64,000 nt of DNA from Blautia liquoris (GCF_015159595.1 NZ_CP063304.1:434001-498000); one strand, 5' to 3'. Counted from the stretch's first letter, positions 7,956 through 17,823 are shown. Translations and numbers: made by a program. Notes: a model not told the origin generated them from the letters alone.

Positions 7956-8348
7956 ATGGCAAAAGTGACAAAGAAATCGACAAAACGTCGTGTCAAGAAA
8001 AACGTTGAACGCGGACAGGCACATATCCAGTCATCATTCAATAATACGATTGTTACACTGACTGATACAGCTGGGAATGCTCTTTCATGGGCAAGTGCAG
8101 GTGGTCTGGGATTTAGAGGTTCAAGAAAATCTACTCCTTATGCAGCCCAGATGGCAGCAGAAACTGCAACAAAGGCAGCATTGGTACATGGATTGAAAAC
8201 TGTAGATGTGTTCGTAAAAGGACCTGGTTCAGGACGCGAAGCAGCAATTCGTGCATTACAGGCGAATGGTCTGGAAGTCACCAGTATCTGTGACGTTACA
8301 CCTGTACCGCACAATGGTTGTCGCCCACCAAAACGTAGAAGAGTCTAA
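7956..8348 (+). CDS. rpsK: 30S ribosomal protein S11
   Basis: 130 residues. A lysine-rich N-terminus ([15 protein letters not shown]) is followed by the S11 core [16 protein letters not shown] and [17 protein letters not shown]. The C-terminus [18 protein letters not shown] is the conserved S11 end. It is part of the 30S platform. Spacing and order rpsM-rpsK-rpsD-rpoA are standard. Confidence 0.98.
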   Translation: MAKVTKKSTKRRVKKNVERGQAHIQSSFNNTIVTLTDTAGNALSWASAGGLGFRGSRKSTPYAAQMAAETATKAALVHGLKTVDVFVKGPGSGREAAIRALQANGLEVTSICDVTPVPHNGCRPPKRRRV

Positions 8349-8365
8349 TTAGGAGGTCATAGCAA

Positions 8366-8959
8366 ATGGCAGTAGATAGAGTTCCGGTTCTGAAAAGATG
8401 TAGATCTTTAGGGTTGGATCCGGTTTATTTGGGAATTGATAAAAAGTCCACACGTCAGTTGAGACGCTCGAATCGTAAGATGTCTGAGTATGGACTTCAA
8501 TTGAGAGAGAAACAGAAAGCAAAATTTATATACGGAGTACTGGAAAAACCTTTCCGTAATTACTATAAAAAAGCAGATAAGATGGCAGGACAGACAGGTG
8601 CTAACCTGATGACACTTCTGGAGATGCGTCTGGATAATGTTGTTTTCCGCCTTGGATTTGCAAGAACGAGAAAAGAAGCGAGACAGATCGTTGATCATAA
8701 GCACATTACCGTGAATGGCAGAACGGTTAATATTCCATCATACCAGGCTCATCCGGGAGATGTAATTGAAGTAAGAGAAAACAAAAAATCCTGTCAGAGA
8801 TATAAAGATATTCTGGATATGACAGGAGGACGTCTGGTACCGGAATGGCTGGATGCAGATCAGGAAACACTGAAAGGATCTGTTAAAGAACTTCCTGCTC
8901 GTGAAGTAATTGATGTCCCTGTAGATGAGATGCTGATCGTCGAATTGTACTCTAAGTAA
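8366..8959 (+). CDS. rpsD: 30S ribosomal protein S4
   Basis: 197 residues. S4 N-terminal domain, then the S4 RNA-binding motif at about residues 90-150 ([19 protein letters not shown] and [19 protein letters not shown]). It lacks the N-terminal zinc-finger cysteines, so this is the zinc-free form. It nucleates 30S assembly. S4 is the autogenous repressor in several bacteria, which makes the structured spacer upstream of rpsM a possible target. Confidence 0.97.
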   Translation: MAVDRVPVLKRCRSLGLDPVYLGIDKKSTRQLRRSNRKMSEYGLQLREKQKAKFIYGVLEKPFRNYYKKADKMAGQTGANLMTLLEMRLDNVVFRLGFARTRKEARQIVDHKHITVNGRTVNIPSYQAHPGDVIEVRENKKSCQRYKDILDMTGGRLVPEWLDADQETLKGSVKELPAREVIDVPVDEMLIVELYSK

Positions 8960-9003
8960 ACAATAGCAACAAGCCAATCAATATTATAAGGAGGGGCTTT
9001 CGA

Positions 9004-9966
9004 GTGTTTGATTTTAACAAACCGAAAATTGAGATTACGGAGATTTCTGAAGACAAAAGATACGGCAGATTTGTAGTAGAACCCCTGGAAAGAGGTTACG
9101 GTACAACACTTGGTAATTCTCTTAGAAGAATTATGCTTTCATCTCTGCCGGGTGCCGCAGTCAGCCAGGTTAAGATCGAGGGCGTACTGCACGAATTCAG
9201 CTCCATTCCAGGAGTGAAGGAAGACGTTACAGAGATTATCATGAATCTGAAGAGCCTTGCTATTAAGAATACGAGCGAGACTGACGAAGCCAAAATTGCT
9301 TATATAGAGTACGAAGGTGACGGCGTAGTGAGAGGATCTGACATTCAGGCGGATCAGGATATTGAAATCATGAATCCCGACCAGGAGATCGCTCATTTAA
9401 GCGGCGGTGCGGACTGTAAGCTTTATATGGAACTGACAATCACAAAAGGCAGAGGTTATGTGAGCGCCGATAAGGGCAAGACAGAGGATATGCCGATTGG
9501 TGTAATCGCAGTAGATGCGATCTATACACCGGTAGAACGTGTGAATCTTTCCGTAGAAAATACCCGTGTCGGCCAGATAACCGACTTTGATAAACTTACT
9601 TTAGATGTTTACACCAGAGGGACTCTCGATCCGGACGAGGCAGTGAGTCTTGCAGCAAAGGTTTTAAGCGAACACCTGAAACTGTTCATTGATCTTTCTG
9701 AGAATGCAAAAACTGCAGAGGTTATGGTAGAGAAAGAGGACAATGAAAAAGAAAAGGTTCTTGAGATGAACATTGATGAACTTGAGTTATCTGTTCGTTC
9801 TTATAACTGCCTGAAACGTGCCGGTATTAATACAGTAGAGGAACTTTGCAATAAAACCCCTGAAGATATGATGAAAGTTCGTAACCTTGGACGTAAGTCT
9901 TTAGAAGAGGTTCTTGCAAAATTAAAGGAACTGGGGTTGGAGCTTAGCCCTGGCGAAGAACAGTAA
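9004..9966 (+). CDS. rpoA: RNA polymerase alpha subunit
   Basis: 320 residues, starting at GTG 9004 after AAGGAGGGG. The N-terminal assembly domain ([20 protein letters not shown] and MLSSLPG) covers about residues 1-230; the C-terminal domain ([25 protein letters not shown]) covers about 255-310 and binds UP elements and regulators. A normal intact alpha subunit located between rpsD and rplQ as expected. Confidence 0.98.
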   Translation: MFDFNKPKIEITEISEDKRYGRFVVEPLERGYGTTLGNSLRRIMLSSLPGAAVSQVKIEGVLHEFSSIPGVKEDVTEIIMNLKSLAIKNTSETDEAKIAYIEYEGDGVVRGSDIQADQDIEIMNPDQEIAHLSGGADCKLYMELTITKGRGYVSADKGKTEDMPIGVIAVDAIYTPVERVNLSVENTRVGQITDFDKLTLDVYTRGTLDPDEAVSLAAKVLSEHLKLFIDLSENAKTAEVMVEKEDNEKEKVLEMNIDELELSVRSYNCLKRAGINTVEELCNKTPEDMMKVRNLGRKSLEEVLAKLKELGLELSPGEEQ

Positions 9967-10042
9967 TTGTTTGTAGAAATAAGCGCTGTGTCAGTAAGAC
10001 CGAAGAAGCATGGCATATGCGTTCCACAAATGGAGGAAAATA

Positions 10043-10579
10043 ATGGCTAAATATAGAAAACTGAGCAGAACATCTGATCAGAGAAATGCATTGCTCAGAA
10101 ATCAGGTGACGAATCTGCTTTATCATGGAAAGATCCGTACAACGGAGGCCAAAGCAAAAGAAATTCGTAAAATTGCAGAGGATTTGATCGCTCTTGCAGT
10201 TCGCGAAAAAGATAACTATGAGACAGTAACCGTAACAGCAAAGGTTCCGAAAAAGGATGCTGACGGAAAACGTGTGAAAGAAGTTGCAGACGGAAAGAAA
10301 ATTACCGTCTACGATGAGGTGGAAAAGGAAATCAAAAAAGATTCCCCGTCCAGACTTCATGCCAGACGTCAGATGATGAAAGTTTTATATCCGGTTACTG
10401 AGGTTCCGAAAGAAAACAAAGAGAAGAAGAAAAACACAAAAAAAGTCGATATGGCCGCTAAATTATTTGATGAGATTGCACCGAAGTATGAAAACCGCAA
10501 TGGCGGATATACTCGTATTATTAAAATCGGAGAGCGTAAAGGCGATGCTGCCATGGAAGTTCTTATTGAATTGGTGTAA
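10043..10579 (+). CDS. rplQ: 50S ribosomal protein L17 with a long internal insertion
   Basis: The ATG at 10043 follows TGGAGGAAAATA; an upstream in-frame start at 10010 has no RBS. The 178-residue product is far longer than the roughly 120-residue standard L17. The N-terminal core ([20 protein letters not shown]) and C-terminal core ([25 protein letters not shown]) are normal. A charged insertion at about residues 58-125 ([20 protein letters not shown] and later) accounts for the extra length. Such extended L17 proteins occur in Lachnospiraceae. Last gene of the alpha operon. Confidence 0.95.
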   Translation: MAKYRKLSRTSDQRNALLRNQVTNLLYHGKIRTTEAKAKEIRKIAEDLIALAVREKDNYETVTVTAKVPKKDADGKRVKEVADGKKITVYDEVEKEIKKDSPSRLHARRQMMKVLYPVTEVPKENKEKKKNTKKVDMAAKLFDEIAPKYENRNGGYTRIIKIGERKGDAAMEVLIELV

Positions 10580-10611
10580 TATTTTATACATCAACTAACA
10601 AGGTTGAGTCA

Positions 10612-10650
10612 AAAGAGTGAACGAAAGCGTAGCAGTTGTTCGCTCTTTTT
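10612..10650 (+). terminator. Rho-independent terminator after rplQ
   Basis: AAAGAGTGAAC (10612-10622) pairs with GTTCGCTCTTT (10638-10648), with one G-U pair, and runs into TTTTT. It marks the end of the alpha operon and makes an upstream start for the next gene at 10617 unlikely. Confidence 0.85.
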
Positions 10651-10670
10651 CTCTTTCAAGGAGTTATACA

Positions 10671-11594
10671 ATGGAGAAAAAAAAGCTTTTATTCATATTT
10701 AACCCCAGGGCCGGAAAAGGACAGATTCGCAGTAAACTATTCGAGATTATAGATATCTTTGTCAAGCATAACTTTGAAGTTATTGTTCATCCAACGCAGA
10801 AAGCAGCTGACGCATATGAAAAAACAATGGAACTTGCACAGCAAGTCGATCTGGTTGTATGCAGCGGAGGCGATGGAACTCTCGATGAGGTTGTGAATGG
10901 GCTGATGGAAGCTTCCGCTCAGGTACCACTGGGATACATACCGGCGGGAAGTACGAATGATTTTGCCAACAGTCTGAAAATATCTAAGAATATGGTCCGT
11001 GCGGCAAAGGATATTGTAGAGGGACATCTGTATTCCTGCGACGTGGGTGTATTTAATGAAAAGAACTTTGTGTATATTGCCGCTTTTGGCCTGTTTACGG
11101 ATGTCTCATATGAGACAGACCAAAATCTGAAGAATGTATTAGGACACCTTGCATATCTTCTGGAAGGGAGCAAACGAATCTTCAATGTTCCTACTGCCCA
11201 TATGAAAGTGAATTGTAATGGGATGACACTGGAGGGAGAATACATCTATGGAATGATCACGAATGCACGTTCTGTAGGAGGTTTTAAGAATCTTGTAGGA
11301 CCCGATGTTAAACTCAACGATGGCCTGTTCGAGGTGACTCTAATACGGAATCCCAAAAATCCGATTGAGCTCAACGAGATTATTACGTCTCTGATCACCG
11401 CTGAGGATAAGACGGATCTGATAGACAACTTCAAGACCGATTATATCGAGATTGAATCACCCGAGAAAGTGGCATGGACACTGGACGGGGAATTCGGAGG
11501 AGAACATACCGCCGTGAAAATCTTTACAAAAAAACATGCACTTGAAGTGATCATCAATCACAATGGAAAAGATAACGACGGAAAAAACTTATAA
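10671..11594 (+). CDS. Diacylglycerol kinase family lipid kinase (YegS/BmrU type)
   Basis: 307 residues from ATG 10671, chosen because CAAGGAG lies just upstream; the longer frame from 10617 would start inside the terminator hairpin. Family signatures are LFIFNPRAGKGQ, VVCSGGDGTLDEVVNG (the GGDGT nucleotide-binding motif) and PLGYIPAGSTNDFA. These kinases phosphorylate diacylglycerol or related lipids at the membrane. The C-terminal beta domain ends in VAWTLDGEFGGEH. The lipid substrate is not predictable. Confidence 0.9.
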   Translation: MEKKKLLFIFNPRAGKGQIRSKLFEIIDIFVKHNFEVIVHPTQKAADAYEKTMELAQQVDLVVCSGGDGTLDEVVNGLMEASAQVPLGYIPAGSTNDFANSLKISKNMVRAAKDIVEGHLYSCDVGVFNEKNFVYIAAFGLFTDVSYETDQNLKNVLGHLAYLLEGSKRIFNVPTAHMKVNCNGMTLEGEYIYGMITNARSVGGFKNLVGPDVKLNDGLFEVTLIRNPKNPIELNEIITSLITAEDKTDLIDNFKTDYIEIESPEKVAWTLDGEFGGEHTAVKIFTKKHALEVIINHNGKDNDGKNL

Positions 11595-11611
11595 AATGGA
11601 TTATTTTTTTG

Positions 11612-11640
11612 TTGGCAAATTCCCTCATTTAGGTTATAAT
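11612..11640 (+). promoter_or_regulatory. Sigma-A promoter for the aldolase gene
   Basis: TTGGCA (11612-11617), 17-bp spacer, TATAAT (11635-11640), giving a leader of about 60 nt before the ATG at 11709. Confidence 0.8.
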
Positions 11641-11708
11641 AGATCCAAACAAACAAGGAAAATTCATGTCAGCATGATGTTAATATTATAAATTACAAGG
11701 AGGAAGCA

Positions 11709-12572
11709 ATGTTAGTATCAGCAAAAGATATGTTGCAAAAAGCAAAAGCAGGGCATTACGCAGTCGGACACTTTAATATTAATAATCTGGAGTGGACAAA
11801 AGCTGTGCTTCTCACCGCTGAAGAATTAAGATCCCCGGTTATTCTGGGTGTTTCCGAGGGTGCTGGAAAGTATATGACAGGTTTCAAGACCGTTGCAGCG
11901 ATGGTTAAGGCTATGATAGAAGAACTTCACATCACGATTCCGGTAGCATTACATCTTGATCACGGGACTTACGAAGGATGTTATAAGTGTATCGAAGCAG
12001 GTTTTTCTTCTATTATGTTTGATGGTTCTTCTTATCCAATCGATGAGAATGTGGCCAAGACAAGAGAACTCGTGAAGATTTGTGCTGAAAAGGGAATGTC
12101 ACTTGAGGCAGAAGTTGGAGCTATAGGCGGAGAAGAAGATGGTGTAATTGGTGTCGGCGAGTGCGCTGATCCAGAAGAATGTAAGATGATTGCTGATCTG
12201 GGAGTTGATATGTTGGCTGCCGGTATTGGCAATATACACGGCAAGTATCCGGATAACTGGGCTGGGTTGAGCTTTGAGACACTTGCAGCAGTTCAGGAAT
12301 TGACAGGCGAGATGCCACTTGTACTTCACGGCGGAACCGGAATACCGGACGACATGATTAAAAAGGCCATTGATCTGGGGGTATCCAAGATCAATGTGAA
12401 TACAGAGTGTCAGCTGGTTTTTGCTGAGGCAACCAGAAAGTACATTGAAGAGGGAAAAGACCGTCAAGGAAAGGGATATGATCCCAGAAAACTACTGGCA
12501 CCCGGAATAGAGGCAATACAGGAAATAGTGAAAGAAAAGATGGAACTTTTTGGCTCAGTTGGTAAAGCCTGA
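11709..12572 (+). CDS. fba: Class II fructose-bisphosphate aldolase
   Basis: 287 residues, standard for the short class II family. Zinc ligands sit in LHLDHG (about residues 82-87), in GEEDG/EAEVG near residue 135-145, and in the later GIGNIHG and LVLHGGTGIPD segments. It cleaves fructose-1,6-bisphosphate to dihydroxyacetone phosphate and glyceraldehyde 3-phosphate in glycolysis. RBS AAGGAGGAAGCA lies before ATG 11709. Monocistronic, with its own promoter and terminator. A tagatose-bisphosphate specificity within the same family cannot be excluded. Confidence 0.94.
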   Translation: MLVSAKDMLQKAKAGHYAVGHFNINNLEWTKAVLLTAEELRSPVILGVSEGAGKYMTGFKTVAAMVKAMIEELHITIPVALHLDHGTYEGCYKCIEAGFSSIMFDGSSYPIDENVAKTRELVKICAEKGMSLEAEVGAIGGEEDGVIGVGECADPEECKMIADLGVDMLAAGIGNIHGKYPDNWAGLSFETLAAVQELTGEMPLVLHGGTGIPDDMIKKAIDLGVSKINVNTECQLVFAEATRKYIEEGKDRQGKGYDPRKLLAPGIEAIQEIVKEKMELFGSVGKA

Positions 12573-12604
12573 TTGAGTTTGGCAGGTATATAGTTGATAG
12601 ACGA

Positions 12605-12637
12605 GGGCGTTCTGCGAATGGTGTAGAATGCCCTTTT
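12605..12637 (+). terminator. Rho-independent terminator after the aldolase gene
   Basis: GGGCGTTCT-type stem (12605-12613 with 12625-12633, one G-U pair) followed by TTTT. Confidence 0.75.
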
Positions 12638-12662
12638 GATGTATCGAAACAGAGAGGAGAAT

Positions 12663-14783
12663 ATGCGTATGCAGGAGAATGTGAACGTAGCTGAAATTTT
12701 TGGAGAGAATGTTTTTAACGATGCCATTATGCAGGAAAGACTGCCCAAAAAGGTTTATAGAAGATTAAAAGATGCAATTGCAAATGATGAAGAATTGGAT
12801 CTTGATACAGCCGATATGATAGCCCACGAGATGAAAGTCTGGGCAATCGAAAAGGGTGCAACTCATTTTACTCACTGGTTTCAGCCGCTTACGGGGGTCA
12901 CAGCGGAAAAGCATGATGCTTTTATCACGGCGCCGGATGAAAGAGGAAAAGTGCTCATGAGCTTTTCCGGAAAAGAGCTCATTAAGGGAGAGCCAGATGC
13001 ATCATCTTTTCCCTCTGGAGGACTTCGTGCAACCTTTGAAGCGAGGGGATATACGGCATGGGACTTCACTTCTCCTGCATTCGTTCGTCAGGACGCGGCA
13101 GGGGCAACACTTTGTATTCCGACTGCTTTTTGCTCATATACTGGTGAAGCACTGGATCAGAAGACACCGTTGCTGCGTTCTATGGAAGCAATTAATATGC
13201 AGTCTCTTCGCCTGATAAGACTGTTTGGAAATACAACATCAAAAAAGGTTACTCCGTCTGTAGGTCCGGAACAGGAATATTTTCTGGTGGATGCCAAAAA
13301 GTTTCTTCAGAGAAAAGATCTGATCTATACGGGGAGAACCTTATTCGGAGCCATGCCGCCGAAAGGTCAGGAGATGGACGATCATTATTTTGGAACGATT
13401 CGTCAGAGAATTGCCGGATTCATGAGAGATGTCAATATTGAGTTGTGGAAGATGGGCGTTTCAGCGAAGACACAGCACAATGAGGTGGCTCCTGCACAGC
13501 ACGAACTTGCGCCTATCTATACGGAGGCGAATATCGCAGTCGATCATAATCAGATTATTATGAAGACATTAAAAAGAGTAGCTTGTCAGCATGGAATGAA
13601 GTGTCTGCTTCATGAGAAACCATTTGCAGGGGTGAACGGTTCTGGAAAGCACAATAACTGGTCACTTACGACAGATGACGGGATTAATCTGTTGGATCCG
13701 GGCATTACACCTCACGAAAATATACAATTTCTTCTGGTGTTAAGCTGTATTATCAGTGCGGTTGACAAACATGCCGGACTACTTCGCGAATCAGCAGCCG
13801 ATCCGGGAAATGATTTTAGACTTGGGGCAAATGAAGCACCGCCGGCAATCATATCCATATTCCTCGGGGAACAACTCGAAGATGTAGTGGAACAGCTAAT
13901 CAGCACCGGAAATGCCACCAGAAGTAAAAAATGTGGAACACTTCACACAGGGGTCAGGACGCTGCCCGATCTTTCAACAGATGCAACAGACAGAAACAGG
14001 ACATCACCCTTTGCCTTTACAGGTAATAAATTCGAGTTTCGAATGGTGGGGTCCAGAGATTCGATCGGGATGCCAAATACAGTTTTGAATACAATCGTGG
14101 CAGAAGCTTTCTGTGATGCCTGTGACAGACTGGAGAACTCCAAAAATCTTGTAGATGCGGTTCATGATCTGATTAAGGAAAACCTAAGTGAGCATCAAAG
14201 AGTTATCTTCAATGGGAATGGATATTCCAGGGAGTGGGTTGATGAAGCCGAAAGAAGAGGCCTGGCCAATATAAGATCTATGGTGGATTCCATCCCGGAA
14301 CTTCTGAAAGAGGATACGGTCACCATGTTCGAAAAATTCCATGTCTTTACGAAGGCAGAGCTTAATTCTCGCGCAGAGGTTCAATATGAGAATTACTCAA
14401 AGACTATTAATATAGAAGCAAAAACTATGATTGATATCGCCTCGAAACAGATTATACCAGCCGTTATCAAATACGAAAAGAGTCTCAGTGAAACTATAAT
14501 CGCGATAAAAAATGCCGGTGTCTGTGAAGTGAGTGTCGAGTCCGAACTGCTGTGTAAGACATCATTGCTCTTAACAGAAGCGAATAGAGCGTTAAAGAAC
14601 CTTAAAGAGACAGAGACAAAAGCATGTTCGCTGCCCGAGGGAGCACCGCGGGCGAGATACTATCACGATGTTGTAATGGAAGCTATGAACACTCTTCGAA
14701 GTCCCATTGACCGTCTCGAGATGATCGTGGATAAGGAGATGTGGCCGATGCCATCATATGGCGACTTAATGTTTGAAGTCTGA
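12663..14783 (+). CDS. glnN: Type III glutamine synthetase
   Basis: About 706 residues, typical of GSIII and far longer than GSI (about 450). The ATG at 12663 follows AGAGAGGAG; an upstream TTG frame from 12636 sits on the preceding terminator. GSIII motifs are FPSGGLRATFEARGYTAWD in the N-terminal part, VGPEQEYFLVD (Mg/Glu site), APAQHELAPIYTEAN, HEKPFAGVNGSGKHNNWSL and NRTSPFAFTGNKFEFRMVG. It makes glutamine from glutamate, ammonia and ATP. GSIII is common in Bacteroidetes, cyanobacteria and Clostridia. Monocistronic; no neighbouring PII or glnR gene is seen. Confidence 0.95.
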   Translation: MRMQENVNVAEIFGENVFNDAIMQERLPKKVYRRLKDAIANDEELDLDTADMIAHEMKVWAIEKGATHFTHWFQPLTGVTAEKHDAFITAPDERGKVLMSFSGKELIKGEPDASSFPSGGLRATFEARGYTAWDFTSPAFVRQDAAGATLCIPTAFCSYTGEALDQKTPLLRSMEAINMQSLRLIRLFGNTTSKKVTPSVGPEQEYFLVDAKKFLQRKDLIYTGRTLFGAMPPKGQEMDDHYFGTIRQRIAGFMRDVNIELWKMGVSAKTQHNEVAPAQHELAPIYTEANIAVDHNQIIMKTLKRVACQHGMKCLLHEKPFAGVNGSGKHNNWSLTTDDGINLLDPGITPHENIQFLLVLSCIISAVDKHAGLLRESAADPGNDFRLGANEAPPAIISIFLGEQLEDVVEQLISTGNATRSKKCGTLHTGVRTLPDLSTDATDRNRTSPFAFTGNKFEFRMVGSRDSIGMPNTVLNTIVAEAFCDACDRLENSKNLVDAVHDLIKENLSEHQRVIFNGNGYSREWVDEAERRGLANIRSMVDSIPELLKEDTVTMFEKFHVFTKAELNSRAEVQYENYSKTINIEAKTMIDIASKQIIPAVIKYEKSLSETIIAIKNAGVCEVSVESELLCKTSLLLTEANRALKNLKETETKACSLPEGAPRARYYHDVVMEAMNTLRSPIDRLEMIVDKEMWPMPSYGDLMFEV

Positions 14784-14820
14784 TTTTTATTTCATATGTG
14801 TCATATCAACTGTGGATGAA

Positions 14821-14876
14821 GAAGCCTTCCGATTATATAGGGACACTGTCTTTATACCTATCGGAAAGCTTTTGAC
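14821..14876 (+). terminator. Likely terminator hairpin after glutamine synthetase
   Basis: AAGCCTTCCGAT near 14821 pairs with ATCGGAAAGCTT ending about 14873, with an inner AGG/CCT pair and a bulge, followed by TTTT. Confidence 0.6.
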
Positions 14877-14911
14877 TGTTTTTCCGGAAAATGTCCTCTG
14901 CTTTTCAATTC

Positions 14912-14940
14912 TTGTGTTTTTTGATTCTTTCTGGTATAAT
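14912..14940 (+). promoter_or_regulatory. Promoter for the WecG/TagA-like gene
   Basis: TTGTGT (14912-14917), 17-bp spacer, TATAAT (14935-14940), about 50 nt before ATG 14993. Confidence 0.6.
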
Positions 14941-14992
14941 TAATCGGAGTGTCGTTGGAAAGGTTTTTAGGTACCTTTGGAAAGTGAGGCAT

Positions 14993-15676
14993 ATGTGCAA
15001 TAAAATTGACGTGTTAGGTGTGCATATAGATTATATGGATGCAGAATCATCTATGAATCGAATAGCAGAAATGATGAAAAGTGACCGCATGGATATGGTA
15101 AGCGTGGTGACCATGAGTACTCTGATGCTTGCCAGGAGAGATCCTGTGTGGAAGAAGTATATAGAAGATATGGATCTCACCGTCATCGGAGATGATGAGA
15201 TTTTAAAAGCCGCAGATATCTTAATGGGACCGATCAAGGAAGAAGTTCAAAACAACAAATTTATAGAACTTTTTTTTGATTTTATGATTCAGAATCAGAA
15301 ACAGATCTTCGCTCTTGGTGAGACAAAAGAAGAGGTCGAAGGCTTAAGAAACTATCTGCATAATGATTATCCCGGGATTCAGATTGTCGGTGAAGCGGTT
15401 GTACAAGACGATGCTTCGCCTGAAAAATATATGAATGAGATCAACAGTCTTACGGTTGACGTGATTGTAAGTGGACTTTCCGGCTTTCGCCAGGACATGC
15501 TCGCGTTTGAGAATAAAAGTCAGCTGAACTCTAAACTGTGGCTTTGTCTTGGAAAACAGCCATTTATTCAGTCAAATGCAGGTTTAAAAGTGAGCCTCTG
15601 GAGCACACTATTAAGGAAGAATGCATTCAAACGAATGGTGGCAAAATATAAGGAAGAGAATCATATGATTGTCTGA
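14993..15676 (+). CDS. Divergent WecG/TagA/CpsF-family glycosyltransferase-like protein
   Basis: 227 residues from ATG 14993. The ORF extends to 14891, but that overlaps the promoter. The pattern follows the family: IDVLGVHIDYMD near the start; VVTMSTLMLARRDP then DLTVIGDDEILKAA where TagA-type enzymes have the catalytic Thr and a PDG motif (the Asp is kept, flanking residues changed); YPGIQIVGEA; and VDVIVSGLSGFRQDML where VGLGxPxQE is expected. The signature is weak enough that activity is doubtful. Family members add N-acetylmannosamine-type sugars to lipid-linked carriers. No surface-polysaccharide genes are nearby; a YitT gene follows 24 bp downstream. Confidence 0.65.
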   Translation: MCNKIDVLGVHIDYMDAESSMNRIAEMMKSDRMDMVSVVTMSTLMLARRDPVWKKYIEDMDLTVIGDDEILKAADILMGPIKEEVQNNKFIELFFDFMIQNQKQIFALGETKEEVEGLRNYLHNDYPGIQIVGEAVVQDDASPEKYMNEINSLTVDVIVSGLSGFRQDMLAFENKSQLNSKLWLCLGKQPFIQSNAGLKVSLWSTLLRKNAFKRMVAKYKEENHMIV

Positions 15677-15700
15677 TATAGATGATGATGAGGAAGACAT

Positions 15701-16573
15701 ATGAAAGAGTCTGGGTTTGTAAAGAGCAGATATTCCGATTATCTGCTCATAATTATCGGAACGGCTTTGATGGCTCTGGCAATCAATCTGATACTGGATC
15801 CGGCGGGGCTGGTAACAGGAGGATTTTCGGGTCTTGCAATTGTGATTAAGTCTTTGACCGGAGAGTTTATTGAGGACGGGATACCGATCTGGCTTTCTAC
15901 GACGGTATTAAATGTACCGTTGTTTTTAATTGGATTTAAAATACAAGGAGCCAGATCTCTGGGTAAAACACTTTTTGGCGCAGCTGCACTTTCTGCATGG
16001 CTTTACCTGATCCCTGCGGGTTCACTGGCACCGGATGATCTGCTGCTTTCTGCTGTGTTCGGGGGTGGACTGCAGGGATTGGGAATTGGTCTCGTCTTTA
16101 TCGGACATGCAACGACAGGTGGAACAGATATGGCGGCTGCACTGGTTCAAAGAAAGTTCCGGCATTATACGATCGCACAGGTTATGCAGGTGATCGATGG
16201 AATTATTGTACTTAGCGGTGTATACGCATTTGGGATCAGCAAAGCACTGTATGCGGTGATTTCAATTGTCGTGATGACGAAACTTACTGATACATTAATA
16301 GAAGGTCTTCATTTTGCGGTATCTGCATACATTATTACGGAGAAACCGGAGGAAATTGCCAGTGAGCTGATGCTAAAGGTAAACCGGGGGGTTACCGGCA
16401 TTGATGCAAAAGGCATGTATACGGGTAATAAACGCACCATGCTTTATTGTGTGGCCGGAAAGAAACAAATTGTTGAGCTAAAAGATATTGTGATGAAACT
16501 GGATCCGAATGCCTTTGTTATCGTAACGGACGCAAAAGAAGTTCTGGGAGAAGGTTTTATCGAAAACATATGA
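15701..16573 (+). CDS. YitT family membrane protein (DUF161 and DUF2179)
   Basis: 290 residues. The N-terminal about 200 residues hold five to six hydrophobic segments with the glycine-rich signature LDPAGLVTGGFSGLAIV and a second GIGLVFIGHATTGGTDMAAA. A cytoplasmic C-terminal DUF2179 domain follows (MYTGNKRTMLYCVAGKKQIV and DPNAFVIVTDAKEVLGEGF). This is the canonical YitT/YpjC layout. Function is unknown for the family. RBS GAGGAAGAC; probably co-transcribed with the WecG-like gene. Confidence 0.9.
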   Translation: MKESGFVKSRYSDYLLIIIGTALMALAINLILDPAGLVTGGFSGLAIVIKSLTGEFIEDGIPIWLSTTVLNVPLFLIGFKIQGARSLGKTLFGAAALSAWLYLIPAGSLAPDDLLLSAVFGGGLQGLGIGLVFIGHATTGGTDMAAALVQRKFRHYTIAQVMQVIDGIIVLSGVYAFGISKALYAVISIVVMTKLTDTLIEGLHFAVSAYIITEKPEEIASELMLKVNRGVTGIDAKGMYTGNKRTMLYCVAGKKQIVELKDIVMKLDPNAFVIVTDAKEVLGEGFIENI

Positions 16574-16609
16574 CATTTGTAAATATTTACCCTTTATTTT
16601 TGGGGTATT

Positions 16610-16638
16610 TTGTATTAAAATGTAGAGTATGTTACAAT
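16610..16638 (+). promoter_or_regulatory. Promoter for the PucR-like regulator
   Basis: TTGTAT (16610-16615), 17-bp spacer, TACAAT (16633-16638), about 45 nt before ATG 16690. Confidence 0.5.
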
Positions 16639-16689
16639 GGGATAAAAAGATCACGCTTCATTACTATATAGTCGAAAGAGGGAAAAGTT

Positions 16690-17778
16690 ATGATTTCAAA
16701 TCAGATACTGCAAAATACAATCGAAGGCATTAAGTCGATCTCGAGAGCAGAACTCGCTGTCACGGATGTGGAGGGTAATGTACTCGTGTCTACATTTCCT
16801 GAAGAGGAGATCAGTAAAGAAGAGGTTGAGAATTTTGCCGAATCACAGGCTGATTCTCAGTCTATGAAAAGCTTACAGTTTTTTAAGGTGTATGATGAAC
16901 ACCAGGCAGAATATGTGTTAATTGCCAGGGGTGACAACGAGGATATCTTTCTTGTTGGAAAGCTGGCGGCATTCCAGCTGCAGAATCTCTTAGTGGCTTA
17001 TAAAGAGCGCTTTGACAAAGATAATTTTATCAAGAATCTGCTGCTCGATAATCTGTTGCTGGTCGATATCTATAACCGTGCAAAAAAGCTTCATATTGAT
17101 ACAGAAGCACGCAGAGTCGTATTTATTCTGGAGAGTGATCCTGACAAGGATCGTGGAACACTGGAGAATGTCAGAAATCTATTCGGTAATAAATCCGGTG
17201 ATTTTGTCACCGCTGTCGATGAAAAAGACATCATTATAGTCAAGGAACTGGCCGAAGATGATGATTATACTCAGATGAACAGGATTGCTAACTCGGTCCT
17301 TGATACACTGGGCCGTGATGAAAATCATGAGGTTCATATTGCCTACGGAACCATCGTTAAGGAATTAAAAGATGTCTCACGCTCTTATAAGGAAGCGCGG
17401 ATGGCTTTGGATGTTGGAAAAATATTCTTTGAGGAAAGGGATGTCATTGCCTATAGTTCACTAGGAATTGGACGTCTGATTTATCAGCTGCCCATACCAC
17501 TGTGTAAGATGTTTATCAAAGAGGTTTTCGTCGATAAATCCCCAGATGATTTTGATGAGGAGACACTGACTACAATCAATAAGTTTTTCGAAAATAATCT
17601 GAATGTATCAGAGACATCCAGACAGTTGTATATTCACAGAAACACATTGGTATACCGTCTGGATAAACTGCAGAAAAGTACAGGACTGGATCTGCGCGTA
17701 TTTGAAGATGCGATCACGTTCAAGATTGCGTTGATGGTCGTGCGGTATATGAAGTACATGGAAACTCTGGATTATTAA
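16690..17778 (+). CDS. PucR/CdaR-type transcriptional regulator
   Basis: 362 residues. The C-terminal about 55 residues contain the PucR-type helix-turn-helix (FFENNLNVSETSRQLYIHRN followed by TLVYRLDKL), which defines the family. The middle part (VHIAYGTIVKELKDVSRSYK, then EARMALDVG) matches the GGDEF-like region of CdaR proteins. The N-terminus (about 1-120) looks like a sensory domain of unknown ligand. RBS AAAGAGGGAAAAG before ATG 16690. It sits upstream of ftsEX; whether it regulates these is not known. Confidence 0.85.
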   Translation: MISNQILQNTIEGIKSISRAELAVTDVEGNVLVSTFPEEEISKEEVENFAESQADSQSMKSLQFFKVYDEHQAEYVLIARGDNEDIFLVGKLAAFQLQNLLVAYKERFDKDNFIKNLLLDNLLLVDIYNRAKKLHIDTEARRVVFILESDPDKDRGTLENVRNLFGNKSGDFVTAVDEKDIIIVKELAEDDDYTQMNRIANSVLDTLGRDENHEVHIAYGTIVKELKDVSRSYKEARMALDVGKIFFEERDVIAYSSLGIGRLIYQLPIPLCKMFIKEVFVDKSPDDFDEETLTTINKFFENNLNVSETSRQLYIHRNTLVYRLDKLQKSTGLDLRVFEDAITFKIALMVVRYMKYMETLDY

Positions 17779-17823
17779 ATTTATGTGCAGCATTAACCCC
17801 AGAGTTTTTTTAGGAGGAATATA

